Positions 62,718-64,000 of a stretch of DNA of 64,000 nt are shown here, in pieces. The notes below the pieces were generated by a model that saw only the letters and a program-made list of their open reading frames with translations, ran no database searches and had not been told where the DNA came from. Source of the stretch: Torymus aiolomorphi (lineage: Eukaryota; Arthropoda; Insecta; Hymenoptera; Torymidae). A program made the translations under genes and the position numbers. The DNA is taken from contig CM070874.1 of the NCBI GenBank assembly GCA_036365515.1, positions 161,139,297-161,203,296 of the forward strand, written 5' to 3'. Each line of letters starts with the position of its first letter. Within the stretch, counting starts at the first letter, position 1.

Positions 62718-63748
62718 TGCTCCTATTTTCGCTAATGCCTTATGTGAGCCAAGGGGATTGTTATTCTCATAATCATCATAGTAGATTATTATTGGGAAAA
62801 CAATTTTATTTTTGAAATTTTCAGATCTCTTATTCCAATAATTTGCCTGAATTAATTTAGATACAATAGTAGTATTAGCATTTAAATCATCAATATATTT
62901 AATCCTATCTTCATACATATTCGATAACTCAAACAAAAGTTTCAGTACGCTTCGTAGAGGGATAAATTGAGCATTAACGAGCACATGAACTAGTTGCATA
63001 GTACCATTTTTTCTTTTGTATTCCTTTCGTTCTCCTATATTATAACTTTCTGGATATATAAAAGTGTTAAGCTTTTTATAATGCTTAAGACGTTTTTACT
63101 CCGAATCAAAGTTAGATAAACAATTAGATGCATTTTCAAATAAGGTATTTATACATTGTATGGTCTCATCGTTTAAATCTTTCACATCTACGAAAATTTT
63201 TTCCTTTAAAAGAACTAAAACTTTAGACACAAAATTACTAGTTTCCAAAATCACATCATTAGTTAAATTTCTTGGAACATTTCTTTTACTAGACAAACAA
63301 GCTGTAAATTGCAAACATGTGTTAAAAAAACTTTATCAGACTCATCAGGCGATTCGTTTACACTATCTATTGTATCTAATATGTTAAGTATGTTACGCTT
63401 ATATAGTATTGATTCATCATAATCATCATCACTAGAACTGTCATGATTAACTAAAATATGATTTTGAATCATTTCACAAACTAAATCATTCAATGAATCT
63501 TTTTTTAAATATACATTTTCATTAAACTGTTTATTAACACCACTTCATGACGATATTTGTTGTAAATTAGATTCTTTGATAATATGTTTGTGTGAAACAT
63601 GTTTTTGGTACGATTTAATTTGTGAATAAATTCTAGTACAGTTTCTAAAACAACAAGTGAAACTGTTCTCAGAACGATGTACGGCTACAATATGATTATA
63701 CAACGAAAGCGCAGACTCAAATTCACTCAAACAAAATGAACATAACAT
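62717..63748 (-). pseudogene. C2H2-type transposon gene, N-terminal half
   Basis: ATG 63748 begins MLCSFCLSEFESALSLYNHI, a C2H2 finger (C-x2-C ... H-x4-H), followed by a second finger with CCFRNC ... HVSHKH. After a TGA at 63545 the same frame continues through an acidic stretch (SSSDDDYDES). It shifts near 63320 into SSKRNVPRNLTNDVILE, has a TAA near 63096, then gives VHVLVNAQFIPLRSVLKLLF and YYDDYENNNPLGSHKALAKIGAVY, where the insertion starts. The YYDxxExxNPLGS signature and two N-terminal fingers are typical of the repetitive family described for 57174-58460. The fingers probably bind DNA. Confidence 0.7.
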
Positions 63749-63755
63749 TTTGATT

Positions 63756-63998
63756 TTATTGAGTTTCGGTTGTTAACAAATTTTTCAAATGACCTAAAAT
63801 AATATTCGATTGAATATTCACTGCATCGCTTGGAAGTTCAATACTTGTGAATAGTTGTTGAAGAAATGCCCAAATTGTCCTCGTGTTATCTGGGTATTTG
63901 CAGTCTAAACTAAAAAAGATAGCCAAAGCTAACTTAATTGCATCATGAATTGTATTAACCTTGTACAGCTGATCGTTTAGTGCGACGTATAATGCATT
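63756..63998 (-). CDS. Unknown ORF, C-terminal end, runs off the window
   Basis: The open minus-strand frame from the window edge reads NALYVALNDQLYKVNTIHDA, then LALAIFFSLDCKYPDNTRTI WAFLQQLF, and ends LLTTETQ at 63756. It stops only 7 bp before the ATG of the C2H2 gene and is in the same orientation. I recall a similar module upstream of, or fused to, such genes in related elements, so both may belong to one transposon. No domain is recognised in it. Confidence 0.5.
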   Translation of the reverse strand, partial: NALYVALNDQLYKVNTIHDAIKLALAIFFSLDCKYPDNTRTIWAFLQQLFTSIELPSDAVNIQSNIILGHLKNLLTTETQ

Positions 63999-64000
63999 GA

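Overview
The window looks like heterochromatic or otherwise repeat-dense DNA from an animal, most likely an arthropod and probably an insect. It is AT-rich, has very long GA/CT/CA/TA microsatellites, has spliced transposase genes, and carries arthropod-typical transposon families (mariner, DD41D Tc1-like, Helitron, Maverick/Polinton-like, CR1/jockey-like LINE). I find no convincing host protein gene, rRNA or tRNA. Almost everything is mobile-element DNA, much of it nested and arranged as inverted (foldback) pairs. Family names are assigned by recognising motifs, ends and target duplications; no database was searched.

Layout. 1-6197: a palindromic foldback repeat, a hammerhead-like motif, a Helitron helicase scrap interrupted by a 1.5-kb foldback transposon (TSD AATT), and a 67-bp tandem repeat. 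6198-19565: a 13.4-kb element with giant inverted arms, AG...CT ends and an imperfect 6-bp target duplication. It carries two small ORFs that look Polinton-like, a 2-kb minisatellite with a 25-bp unit, and an interior that includes a second foldback copy and a heat-shock-promoter-like segment. 21160-22620: a Helitron helicase fragment containing a 164-bp MITE. 23730-24138: a 409-bp CT tract. 24273-25567: a 1.3-kb mariner. 25599-28947: a DD41D element with ~1.2-kb inverted arms. 29040-31030: short diverged repeats. 31117-36400: a decayed but nearly complete Helitron Rep/helicase gene on the minus strand. 36475-52051: a complex of nested palindromes, with a 6.9-kb Sola-like DNA transposon (four-exon gene, 4-bp TSD) at its centre. 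52884-56815: a LINE with ORF1, endonuclease and a truncated reverse transcriptase. 57174-63998: a broken C2H2-finger transposon-type gene on the minus strand, split by an insertion that contains a Helitron with an almost intact helicase, an unrecognised accessory ORF and a canonical hairpin/CTAG 3' end.

How the parts work. Each element carries only its own mobilisation functions: Rep and helicase for the Helitrons, DDD/E-type transposases for mariner, DD41D and the Sola-like element, endonuclease and RT for the LINE. Most are damaged by single stops, frameshifts or internal deletions. The most nearly intact coding units are the Helitron helicase at 59260-61447 with its downstream ORF, the Sola-like gene at 41879-45675, and the mariner transposase; each of the three main genes has one frameshift, two of them at homopolymers. 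The items most worth follow-up are the giant-armed Polinton-like element, the Helitron accessory protein with WDP repeats, the 245-bp direct repeats on both sides of that Helitron, and the hammerhead-ribozyme-like motifs.
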